From contig CAKPSB010000004.1 in the NCBI GenBank assembly GCA_934183155.1, forward strand, positions 1 through 64,000: a DNA stretch of 64,000 nt, given 5' to 3'. The notes beneath the pieces are model-generated. The model was given only the letters and a program-made list of their open reading frames with translations, did not search any database and had not been told where the DNA came from. Below, one piece after another: positions 7,807 to 15,871 of this stretch (its first letter is position 1; the number at the start of each line of letters is the position of its first letter). The stretch is from an uncultured Bacilli bacterium. Its GTDB lineage: Bacteria > Bacillota_I > Bacilli_A > RF39 > UBA660. Both the position numbers and the translations under genes were made by a program.

Positions 7807-9288
7807 TTAATTTTTTTTCCAAGTAGAAAAAAGATACTTACTAGGTAATTCTAAAAATTCCCCACCTAAACTAAAATTGTGATCTTGTCCAAACACCGTT
7901 ACAATTCTAACATTTCTAAAATCTTGTATTAACGGCAAATAATTAAATGACGGATCTTTTGTTCCAAAAACAAAAGTAATTCTTCCCTTATAATTATTAA
8001 TTCCTTCTTTAGTTTTATGTAAATTAATCATAAGTGGACAATTTACTAAAAGCATTCCTTTTATTCTCTCATCATTGTATAAAGTCTGAATACCTTGTGA
8101 TGCCCCATTACTCATACCCATAAAATAAATCTCATCAGCAAAATAATCTTTCATTCTTTCAAAATCTTCGCAAACACCAACATTTCCATCATTTGAACAA
8201 ACAATAACTGTTAAACCATAATTATAATTTACACTACGTGCAATTTTTAAATACTTATTTTGATAACCATATATATTGCCACCACTACCAGCTTTAATAA
8301 ATAATACCTTGTCACTACCTTTAACAATACCATATCTATCATCAATTATTTCATCAAATTTCAAAATATTAAGTCTAAGTTCCTCATCAAACTTTCTGCT
8401 TAAATTAAGCAAATAATCATTATTTTTAATTTCATTAACCAAATCATTAGGAACATCATAAACAAGGCCCGCTAATGCCCCTGTCAAAGCTCCAATCGTA
8501 TCAGTATCCCCGCCTAGATTAATCGAACCAACAATAGCCTCCATAAAAGAATTAGTATTTAAAAATGTCCATATAACAGCCTCCAACGTAGAAGAAACAC
8601 AACTATTTGAATTAATATAATCTAAATCCAATTTATAAATATCCGTTGTTAAAAATCTTTTATAAAACCTTCGTGCATCTTCACTAAATTTATAATAATT
8701 TAATTCTTTTACCAAATCATAAGCCTTATATTTATCATAACCAGATAAAATAAAATGAATATATTTTACATATATATAACAACCAAGTATGCTAAATTCA
8801 TGATTATGTGTTAATGAAGAAGTCTTTCTTATCATATCAAGCAAATTATCCTCAGCTATATCGGCATAATAAGTATATAAAGCAATTGGCACCATACGCA
8901 TAAGAGCACCATTACTATCAGATTCATCACTTCCGCATTTAATAGCTTCTCCCCTTTTAGTAAAATATTTCATCAAACTATCTCTAGTAGCTTGCTCAAC
9001 GCCAAAAACTCTACCACCAGAAGTATATTTACTACTATTTAAAAAAGCACAAAATTTAAGCATCATATCATCATAATCAACGCCATGCTTTTCTAAAATA
9101 GAATCCATTGTAGCTAAAGTAAGAGCCATATCATCAGACCAGCTTCCTTTTTCCACATCATAACTACCATATCCTTCCATTTTAGTAACTGGACATTTCA
9201 AAAGCTTTTCCCTTTTAACATTTTCAATAGGAACACCCATTGCATCACCAATTGCAAATCCTAATATACTATTAATAATTTTTGACAT
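7807..9288 (-). CDS. ADP-ribosylglycohydrolase fused to an alpha/beta hydrolase
   Basis: Residues 1-300 are an ADP-ribosylglycohydrolase (DraG/ARH fold): GFAIGDAMGVP at the start, WSDDMALTL as the first metal motif, and NLGGDTDTIGALTGALAG as the second. Members remove ADP-ribose from proteins or split related N-glycosidic bonds. Residues 320-493 look like a separate alpha/beta hydrolase: a first strand ending in AGSGGN, nucleophile elbow GMSNGAS, an aspartate in FGTKDPS and a histidine in GQDHNF. No frameshift lies between the halves, so this is a true two-domain protein. It is cytoplasmic by appearance and stands alone between terminators. The substrate of either domain is unknown. Confidence 0.85.
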   Translation of the reverse strand: MSKIINSILGFAIGDAMGVPIENVKREKLLKCPVTKMEGYGSYDVEKGSWSDDMALTLATMDSILEKHGVDYDDMMLKFCAFLNSSKYTSGGRVFGVEQATRDSLMKYFTKRGEAIKCGSDESDSNGALMRMVPIALYTYYADIAEDNLLDMIRKTSSLTHNHEFSILGCYIYVKYIHFILSGYDKYKAYDLVKELNYYKFSEDARRFYKRFLTTDIYKLDLDYINSNSCVSSTLEAVIWTFLNTNSFMEAIVGSINLGGDTDTIGALTGALAGLVYDVPNDLVNEIKNNDYLLNLSRKFDEELRLNILKFDEIIDDRYGIVKGSDKVLFIKAGSGGNIYGYQNKYLKIARSVNYNYGLTVIVCSNDGNVGVCEDFERMKDYFADEIYFMGMSNGASQGIQTLYNDERIKGMLLVNCPLMINLHKTKEGINNYKGRITFVFGTKDPSFNYLPLIQDFRNVRIVTVFGQDHNFSLGGEFLELPSKYLFSTWKKN

Positions 9289-9355
9289 AACATCTACCCT
9301 CTAACTACTATAAATAGTATAACATCTAGAAAGAAAAAAAACTATAAGTTTTACC

Positions 9356-9604
9356 TTATATGTTTATTTTCCTATCATCTAACCATTTTTTAGCGTATGA
9401 ACACTTACCTATAATTTGATAATCATCATTAAAATAATTAAAAAACTCATCCATAAGCCTGTAAGCTATTCCTTGCCCTCTTAATGACTCATCAACAAAT
9501 GTATGTGTGACAATTACCACTTTATCACACACCTCATACTCAACATACCCTCTTATACTATTATCAAGGATATAACAAAATCTATTATTTATTTTTTTTA
9601 TCAT
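9356..9604 (-). CDS. Small GNAT-like N-acetyltransferase (YidJ/Acetyltransf_CG type)
   Basis: An 82-residue protein with a minimal GNAT core. VDESLRGQGIAYRLM is the acetyl-CoA loop (R-x-x-G-x-A), and the protein ends with a C-K-Y-A-K-K-W pattern (here CSYAKKWL) typical of the small CG-type acetyltransferases. Substrates of this group are poorly known. It is a single gene between the ADP-ribosylglycohydrolase and tmRNA. Confidence 0.75.
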   Translation of the reverse strand: MIKKINNRFCYILDNSIRGYVEYEVCDKVVIVTHTFVDESLRGQGIAYRLMDEFFNYFNDDYQIIGKCSYAKKWLDDRKINI

Positions 9605-9665
9605 AAACTACTCCAAATAAATATTAAAAATTCAAATCAATACAAACTTGAATTTATTAGCAAAT

Positions 9666-10017
9666 TGGTGGACCCGAGGAGAGTCGAACTCCTGTCCAAA
9701 AACGTTTCAAAATAAGTATCTACAAGTTTAGCTAATTAAAAAATGTCCTAATAATAAATAGTAACTAGCAACCACATTATTAGTTAGCCTATAAAATTCA
9801 TTATTATCTCTAGGCTAGACAATAATATAACTTTCTAAATGCGAACTCTTAAAACTTTCCGAAAGTAAGAAATTTAAAAGAGTGTACCCTGCCAATCTTA
9901 GGCAAAAGATGGTACTAAATTATTTCTGTTTCCAGTTATATTTAAGTTTGGATTTTACATGTCCCCACGACCTGCAACTTACTTATCCCCATCCCTGTCG
10001 AAACCAAAAACGGGCCC
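9666..10017 (-). ncRNA. ssrA: tmRNA (10Sa RNA)
   Basis: tmRNA rescues stalled ribosomes. The 5' end GGGCCCG pairs with CGGGTCC at the 3' end (one G-T pair), followed by discriminator A and an encoded CCA. The TTTCGACAGGGATGG after the 5' end and the T-arm CAGGAGTTCGACTCTCCT are characteristic. The likely tag frame ends with TAA at 9900-9898 and, if the resume codon is GGA at 9933, reads GNRNNLVPSFA; the resume codon is inferred. The gene for its partner SmpB lies immediately upstream. Confidence 0.93.
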
Positions 10018-10027
10018 ATACAAAGCT

Positions 10028-10055
10028 ATTGTATCACACAACAGCTTTTTTACAA
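10028..10055 (-). promoter_or_regulatory. Promoter for tmRNA
   Basis: TTGTAA (10055-10050), a 16-base spacer and TACAAT (10033-10028) with an extended TGA before it. The predicted start is about four bases before the mature 5' end. The same region can form an 11-bp hairpin (AAAGCTGTTGT/ACAATAGCTTT), which could serve in processing read-through RNA from smpB. Confidence 0.6.
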
Positions 10056-10057
10056 AA

Positions 10058-10492
10058 TTAATTCTTCAATTTTGCCCTAATATCCCTTTCAATATCTCTT
10101 TTTTTAATATCCTGCCTTTTATCATAATTTTTCTTTCCTTTAGCTACTCCTAATAATACTTTCGCTCTTCCTTTAACTAAATAAACTTTTAAAGGAACTA
10201 AAGTATAGCCCTCTAACCTTACCTTATCACGTAATTTAAAAATTTCCTTTTTATGTAACAAAAGTTTTCTAGTTCTAGTTTCCTCATGATTAAATTGATT
10301 ACCATTTTCATAACCACTAATATGCATATTCAAAAGAAATATTTCATTGTTTTTCTCTCTCGCATAACTATCTTTAATATTGCCTTTGCCAGCTTTTAAA
10401 GATTTAATTTCTGTCCCAGTTAAAACAATACCCGCTTCAACTGTCTCAAAAATCTGATAATTATGCCTCGCTTTTCGATTGTTTATCTCCAT
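10058..10492 (-). CDS. smpB: SsrA-binding protein SmpB
   Basis: SmpB binds the tRNA-like part of tmRNA and delivers it to stalled ribosomes. The 144-residue protein shows NRKARHNYQIFETVEAGIVL, GTEIKSLKAGKGNIKDSY and the basic C-terminal tail (KKRDIERDIRAKL) that enters the mRNA channel. I chose the ATG at 10492, nine bases after AAAGG; a start three codons earlier has no spacing from its binding site. The start lies within the end of rnr, and tmRNA follows, the usual rnr-smpB-ssrA order. Confidence 0.95.
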   Translation of the reverse strand: MEINNRKARHNYQIFETVEAGIVLTGTEIKSLKAGKGNIKDSYAREKNNEIFLLNMHISGYENGNQFNHEETRTRKLLLHKKEIFKLRDKVRLEGYTLVPLKVYLVKGRAKVLLGVAKGKKNYDKRQDIKKRDIERDIRAKLKN

Positions 10493-12584
10493 CCTTATCA
10501 TCCTTTAATCTAAAATTAATAAGTCCCTTTTCCTTTAAAACACTATCAACAGTAATATCAATTTTATCTCCAAGCATATACCTTTTCTTACTATGTTTTC
10601 CAATTAAACTAAATGAATTTTCATCAAAGAAATAATAATCGTCCTTAAGATCCGCTGTTTTTATCATTCCTTCAACTAAATTATCAAGTTCAACATAAAG
10701 TCCATAATTAGTTACCGTACTAATAACGCCTCTAAATGACTCCCCAATATGTCCTTCCATATATTCAGCCATTTTCATATCATCAACATCACGTTCACAT
10801 TGTACAGCTGCTTGCTCACGTTCTGAAGAATGCTTTGCAATCAAAGGCAGCTCCGCCGCAAAATAATTAACAGTTTGATTATCAATATTATGATTAAATA
10901 AATACGTTCTAAGTAATCTATGTACTGTTAAATCAGGGTATCTTCTAATAGGAGATGTAAAATGCGTATAAAACTTACTAGCAAGACCAAAATGTCCAAT
11001 ATTTACATTATCATAAATAGCCTTCTGCATACTCCTTAAAAGCAAAGCCGACAAAATATTATATTCTTTTTTATCTTTAAGCTGTAACAAAATATTTTGA
11101 ATCGTCTTAGAAGTAATATTCTTAATGTTTGCATTAACCTTATAACCTAAAACAGCCACAAAATGTAGAAAATTTTTAATCTTATCTTGATCAGGCACTC
11201 CATGAACACGATAAATAAAAGGTAAATCCATATAAGCAATTGTACTAGCCACTGTTTCATTAGCAGAAATCATAAAATCCTCAATTAAATTTTCTCCAGC
11301 GCTTTGAACCCTCTTTTGAATATCAATAGCCCTACCATTTTCATCAGTAATAATTTTTGGCTCAGGAACATCAAAATCAAGATATCCCTTTGAAACTTTT
11401 CTCTTTCTAATAATTTCAGCAAGTTCTTCCATTAAACGTAAATCATCTGCAAAGTCTTCATAACCTTCAGGAACAACATTATCAATTAAAATCTTATTAA
11501 CATTTTTATAAGTCATTTGTTTTCTAGATTTAATATAACTTTCAAAAATATCACTATTGACAATTTTACCAGTACTATCAAATTCCATTTCACAAGAAAG
11601 AGTAAGTCTAATAACATTTGGATTTAATGAACAAATACCGTTAGAAAGTTGATGTGGAAGCATTGGAATAACCGTATTAGCTAAATAAGAACTAGTTCCT
11701 CTAGCATAAGCTTCATCACCTAAAGCACTACCTTCTTTAACATAATGAGAAACATCAGCAATATGAACCCCTAATAAATAATTACCATTATCTAGTTTTT
11801 TAATACTAATAGCATCATCAATATCCTTAGTATCATCACCGTCAATAGTAAAAATAACCACATCAGTCAAATCACGTCTGCCTTTTAAATCAACTGGATC
11901 AACTTCATCAGGAATACTCTTAAGTTCTTCTAAAACAGCCTCAGAAAATATATCATTAATATTGTATCTAGCCGCAATAGAAAGAATATCAACACCCGGA
12001 TCATCCTTATGCCCTAAAATGCGAATTACTTTACCTTGATAATAATTAGACTTTTTAACTTTGTTTTCAACCTTAACAACAACCTTATGGCCAGTAACTG
12101 CTCCCATAGAATCTTCTTCTAATATTTCCACCATAATATTTAATTTTTCATTATCTAATTTCAAAAAGTTTTTGCCATCTTTACTATAGAACTCACCAAC
12201 TAACAAATTATTCAAATTACGTTTATTGATTCTCTCAACAGCAGCTTCATGTTTTCCTTCATTAAGAACTTTAATAACAACCTCATCACCATCAATAGCC
12301 CCATTAACATTATCAGCAGATACAAAATAATCTTTATCCTCGCCATCAATAATAACAAAACCAAAGCCCCTTCTATTAGCCGCAAAAACCCCTATTTTTT
12401 GTGAATTATCATCAAACTTAACAAACTTACCTTTTTTGGTAAGTCTTACCTTTAAATCTTTCACTAATTTATTTAATATTTGTGCTAAATAAGGAATTTC
12501 ATCATCATTTAACTTAACTAAAATTTCATCATAACTTAAAGCTTTATTATGAGAACATATAATATTCAGTACTTTTTCTTCCAT
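10461..12584 (-). CDS. rnr: Ribonuclease R
   Basis: A 707-residue RNB-family 3'-5' exoribonuclease that degrades structured RNA and takes part in tmRNA-linked mRNA decay. Order of parts: winged-helix region (1-65), cold-shock-like OB folds (about 70-230), the RNB catalytic core with TIDGDDTKDIDDAIS supplying the metal-binding aspartates, and a C-terminal S1 domain (GESFRGVISTVTNYGLYVEL). The short lysine-poor tail is less basic than in E. coli. It starts at ATG behind GGGGTGA and overlaps smpB by 32 bases. Confidence 0.96.
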   Translation of the reverse strand: MEEKVLNIICSHNKALSYDEILVKLNDDEIPYLAQILNKLVKDLKVRLTKKGKFVKFDDNSQKIGVFAANRRGFGFVIIDGEDKDYFVSADNVNGAIDGDEVVIKVLNEGKHEAAVERINKRNLNNLLVGEFYSKDGKNFLKLDNEKLNIMVEILEEDSMGAVTGHKVVVKVENKVKKSNYYQGKVIRILGHKDDPGVDILSIAARYNINDIFSEAVLEELKSIPDEVDPVDLKGRRDLTDVVIFTIDGDDTKDIDDAISIKKLDNGNYLLGVHIADVSHYVKEGSALGDEAYARGTSSYLANTVIPMLPHQLSNGICSLNPNVIRLTLSCEMEFDSTGKIVNSDIFESYIKSRKQMTYKNVNKILIDNVVPEGYEDFADDLRLMEELAEIIRKRKVSKGYLDFDVPEPKIITDENGRAIDIQKRVQSAGENLIEDFMISANETVASTIAYMDLPFIYRVHGVPDQDKIKNFLHFVAVLGYKVNANIKNITSKTIQNILLQLKDKKEYNILSALLLRSMQKAIYDNVNIGHFGLASKFYTHFTSPIRRYPDLTVHRLLRTYLFNHNIDNQTVNYFAAELPLIAKHSSEREQAAVQCERDVDDMKMAEYMEGHIGESFRGVISTVTNYGLYVELDNLVEGMIKTADLKDDYYFFDENSFSLIGKHSKKRYMLGDKIDITVDSVLKEKGLINFRLKDDKDGDKQSKSEA

Positions 12585-12613
12585 CGAATCACCCCATTAT
12601 TATCATTATAAAG

Positions 12614-12639
12614 CAAAAAAGACTAAAAATATAGCCTTT
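12614..12639 (-). terminator. Terminator after the YjdF-like gene
   Basis: On the minus strand AAAGGCT pairs with AGTCTTT (one G-T), followed by a T run. It separates the membrane protein gene from rnr, which then has a TATAAT box of its own nearby. Confidence 0.6.
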
Positions 12640-12643
12640 CACT

Positions 12644-13195
12644 TCATTTTTTACATTTATTTTTAATATAATAACCAAAACTAAATACACTAGCTCCCGC
12701 AAAAGCAACAAGCATATCCGTCATCGTATCAGTTACTCCTGTAGCTGCTACTCTTTGAGCATCACCATGAAAAAAGGTATCACAAACAAATTCAAAAGTT
12801 TCCCAAAGACCAGCACACATCCAACTAAAAGCTATAATAAATAAAACATTAAACCAAAGTTTTTCACTTCTTTCTGGAATAAAAAGCAAAGAAACATAAG
12901 CCGTCAATACACCAGAAATAGTATGAGTTACCTTATCATAAATAGCCCATTTATTATAGCCCTCATATATAACACCTAAATAATGGGCCATAAATATAAA
13001 TATAAGCCAAACAAATATAAAACCATCACTTAATTTACGATTAAAAATTTTATTTACAATAAATGGTGCCAATAAAGTAATAATAATACTCGCATCTTTT
13101 AATACTACAACTGCACCTTTATCAAGTTCACCAAAAATAGTTATAAAGCTAAATAATAAAGTAATAAATATAATAATAATATTAACTTTCTTCAT
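12644..13195 (-). CDS. YjdF-like (DUF2238) integral membrane protein
   Basis: A 183-residue protein with about five hydrophobic segments. The conserved part has DKVTHTISGVLTAY, then a W-E-T-F-E-F cluster and DTMTDMLVAFAGA near the end, which I recognise as the YjdF/DUF2238 pattern. Its function is unknown. I chose the ATG at 13195 seven bases after AGGAG. It overlaps the end of rmuC by 14 bases, so both are probably translated from one message. Confidence 0.7.
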   Translation of the reverse strand: MKKVNIIIIFITLLFSFITIFGELDKGAVVVLKDASIIITLLAPFIVNKIFNRKLSDGFIFVWLIFIFMAHYLGVIYEGYNKWAIYDKVTHTISGVLTAYVSLLFIPERSEKLWFNVLFIIAFSWMCAGLWETFEFVCDTFFHGDAQRVAATGVTDTMTDMLVAFAGASVFSFGYYIKNKCKK

Positions 13196-14246
13196 GATCA
13201 ATCTCCTCTATTTCCACACCATTAATTGCATTAAATCTCTTAGTAATTTTGTCTGTCGTTGTATGAATATCTTTAACATCCTTACTAACCGTTTCAATAC
13301 TCCTAGAAAGCTTATCCCATCTATCTTTATATCTTTTAAATTCCACATCCAAAAGTTTTAATTCTTGATGAATAACTTTAGTATACTTATCCCTTTCAAT
13401 ATTTTTCATAATAACCTGTAAAGTAGTAAGCGTACTCATTAAAGTTGTTGGCCCACAAATCCAAACTCTCTTACTATACGCATAATCAATAATATCTTGA
13501 TGATAAGCATTAACTTCAGCAAATATTGCCTCAGCTGGTAAAAAAAGAATTGCTTGATCAGTCGTTTCTCCAGGAATAATATACTTGGAAGCAATAGCAT
13601 CAATATGCTTTTTCATATCAGCTTTAAATCTGCGCTCAGCTAAAGCCTTATTAGGATTCTTTTTATCAACCATTGATTGATAATCTTCTAAAGGAAATTT
13701 AGAATCAATAGCAATTACGCCAATAGGTTCAGGTGCAAACAAAACACTATCCGCTATTGTTCCATTACTCAAAGTATATTGAAGTCTATATATATTATCT
13801 TTTCCTTCACCAAATACACTAACCAAAATATGTTTTAAATTAACCTCACCAAAAATACCTCGTGTTTTTTTATCCGTAAGTACCGTTTGTAAAGACACAA
13901 TATCATTAGAAAGTGTATCTATTTTCTTTTGAGCTTCATCAATTTTAGAAAGCCTTTCTAAAACAGAAGCAAAAGTTTTATTAGTACGTTCAAAATTCTG
14001 ATCCAATCTTTCATTAACTTTATCATTAATTAAATTTAACCTATAATCAATTCTTTCATTTAAGCCATTAAAATCATCTGTTAAACTTCTATTAATATCA
14101 TTTTTAAAATCACCCAAAGACTTAATCATTTCCATCTCTAACTTACCAAGTCTTTCCGTAATATTTGACTCATTAACATTTTTAGTTAAAGAAATTATAC
14201 TAATAATTAAAATAATTATTAAAAAAGCTATTATTATATATTCCAT
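13182..14246 (-). CDS. rmuC: RmuC-family DNA recombination protein
   Basis: One N-terminal membrane segment (residues 4-22), a long coiled coil (about 30-130) and the RmuC core with GIFGEVNLKHILVSVFG, VIAIDSKFPLEDYQ and ILFLPAEAIFAEV. The core is related to PD-(D/E)xK nucleases (IDSKFPLE). RmuC was first linked to limiting inversions at short repeats; its exact reaction is not established. The 354-residue length is typical. Confidence 0.92.
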   Translation of the reverse strand: MEYIIIAFLIIILIISIISLTKNVNESNITERLGKLEMEMIKSLGDFKNDINRSLTDDFNGLNERIDYRLNLINDKVNERLDQNFERTNKTFASVLERLSKIDEAQKKIDTLSNDIVSLQTVLTDKKTRGIFGEVNLKHILVSVFGEGKDNIYRLQYTLSNGTIADSVLFAPEPIGVIAIDSKFPLEDYQSMVDKKNPNKALAERRFKADMKKHIDAIASKYIIPGETTDQAILFLPAEAIFAEVNAYHQDIIDYAYSKRVWICGPTTLMSTLTTLQVIMKNIERDKYTKVIHQELKLLDVEFKRYKDRWDKLSRSIETVSKDVKDIHTTTDKITKRFNAINGVEIEEIDHEES

Positions 14247-14305
14247 TAAATCACCTATGATAATTATAAACTACTTACAAAACCGTTTCAAGCGAACATT
14301 TAATA

Positions 14306-14335
14306 AAATTAAAAAAACAGCCAATAAGCTGTTTT
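14306..14335 (-). terminator. Terminator after the SASP gene
   Basis: AAAACAGC and GCTGTTTT around a six-base loop, with TTTTTTTAATTTTATT on the minus strand. Confidence 0.85.
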
Positions 14336-14341
14336 ATAAAA

Positions 14342-14542
14342 TTATTTATTATAATTAGAACCAGACATTTGTTGTTGACCCATTTGTACTAATCTTTTAG
14401 TGATTTCGCCACCAACTGAACCATTAGCTCTACTAGATGCATCAGGTCCCATTTTAACACCTAATTCATTAGCAATTTCATATTTCATTTTTTCAATTGC
14501 TCCTTTAGCACCAGGAACTACTAAACGTGAGTTACTTGTCAT
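14342..14542 (-). CDS. Alpha/beta-type small acid-soluble spore protein
   Basis: A 66-residue protein with both family signatures: KYEIANELGV (the germination protease site region) and RANGSVGGEITKRLV. These proteins coat spore DNA, shift it towards an A-like form and protect it from UV, then are degraded by GPR on germination. It starts at ATG six bases after a perfect GGAGGTG; a GTG three codons earlier is part of that site. It should be made in the forespore under sigma-G, but I see no convincing sigma-G promoter. Two AATGTACA direct repeats lie upstream. Confidence 0.95.
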   Translation of the reverse strand: MTSNSRLVVPGAKGAIEKMKYEIANELGVKMGPDASSRANGSVGGEITKRLVQMGQQQMSGSNYNK

Positions 14543-14617
14543 ACATTTCACCTCCTGTACATTAATATATTGTGTACATTTGGTTATTTAATGCATTTTT
14601 TAAACTGGTAATTTTTG

Positions 14618-15787
14618 TTAAAGAATATCTTCAAAATCATCATCTTTTAAATTAGTAATAACTTCAATATTATTGATAGCTTTATCAATAAGTTTTTGAA
14701 AATCAAAAGCTTTTTCATATTCTATACATTTATTAACATCTGGCTTTATAACTGGATGTTTTGGCAAAAATATTGTACAACAATCTTCAAAAGGTAAAAT
14801 ACTTGTCTCATAAGTACCAATTTTATTAGCAATATCAATTATTTCCAATTTATCAAAACAAGCCACCGGTCTAATAACTGGCATATTGGTAACACTATTA
14901 ATACAAACCATACTATCAAGTGTTTGACTAGCAACCTGTCCTATACTTTCACCATTAATTAAAATTTTAGCATTAATTTTAGATGCATACTGTGAAGCAA
15001 TACGATACATCATTCTTCGCATAATTGTTATCATATAATTATCTGGACAATTTTTATAAATTGCTTCCTGAATTTCCGTAAAAGGAACAACATGTAATTT
15101 TATTTTTCCAGAATATTCATTAATAATATTAGCCAAAGAAACAACCTTATTCTTTGCCTCTAAACTAGTATGTGGTGGTGATTCAAAATACATACACTCC
15201 ACATTTACACCTCTTTTTAAAGCTAAATATCCAGCAACCGGACTATCAATTCCTCCACTAAGCATAAGTAATCCTTTACCTTGAACCCCAACAGGATAAC
15301 CTCCCGCTCCTTTTATCTCATTAGTATAAACAAAAGTACCTTCATCTCTTATCTCTACAGTTAAAACAATATCCGGATTATGAACATCAACTAAAAAACT
15401 AGAATTTTTTAAAATAAGTCCTCCTAATTTCTTACTATAATCCATTGAATGAATAGGATAACTCTTTAAAGCTCTTTTAGTAACAACCTTAAAAGTTTTC
15501 CTACTCTTATCCATAATTTCCAAAGACTTTTTCAATACATCTTCAATAGTATTGTCAACTTTATAAGCAATAACTATACCAAATATTCCAAAAACCTTTT
15601 GTAACTTTTTTGAAACAAAGGCCGCATCATCACACTTTATAAACATTCTAACTTTATCTTTAGTTATTAAAACATTATCATCTTTTAAAACGCGTTCAAC
15701 ATTCTGACATAAAATATTTATAAAAACTTTTCTATTTGCCTTTTTAGTTGTCAGTTCACCATATTTAATCATTATAAGTTCATTCAT
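14618..15787 (-). CDS. thiI: tRNA 4-thiouridine synthase ThiI (no rhodanese domain)
   Basis: ThiI adenylates U8 of tRNA before sulfur transfer. The order is ferredoxin-like and THUMP domains (1-165), then the PP-loop ATPase with LSGGIDSPVAGYL near residue 178. The protein ends at 389 residues without the C-terminal rhodanese domain of E. coli ThiI, as in Bacillus, where a cysteine desulfurase delivers sulfur directly. No thiamine genes are nearby, so tRNA modification is the likely role. Confidence 0.93.
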   Translation of the reverse strand: MNELIMIKYGELTTKKANRKVFINILCQNVERVLKDDNVLITKDKVRMFIKCDDAAFVSKKLQKVFGIFGIVIAYKVDNTIEDVLKKSLEIMDKSRKTFKVVTKRALKSYPIHSMDYSKKLGGLILKNSSFLVDVHNPDIVLTVEIRDEGTFVYTNEIKGAGGYPVGVQGKGLLMLSGGIDSPVAGYLALKRGVNVECMYFESPPHTSLEAKNKVVSLANIINEYSGKIKLHVVPFTEIQEAIYKNCPDNYMITIMRRMMYRIASQYASKINAKILINGESIGQVASQTLDSMVCINSVTNMPVIRPVACFDKLEIIDIANKIGTYETSILPFEDCCTIFLPKHPVIKPDVNKCIEYEKAFDFQKLIDKAINNIEVITNLKDDDFEDIL

Positions 15788-15871
15788 AAAATACCTCGTT
15801 TCTTCAGTAATTATACTATTTTTTCATAAATTTTTAAATCATATTTAAAAACTTTCCCAATAATAGGAAAG

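Noticed and set aside
14542..14600. Sigma-G promoter before the SASP gene
   Set aside because: Only a weak GCATTA-n16-CAATATA match; not better than chance in this AT-rich sequence.
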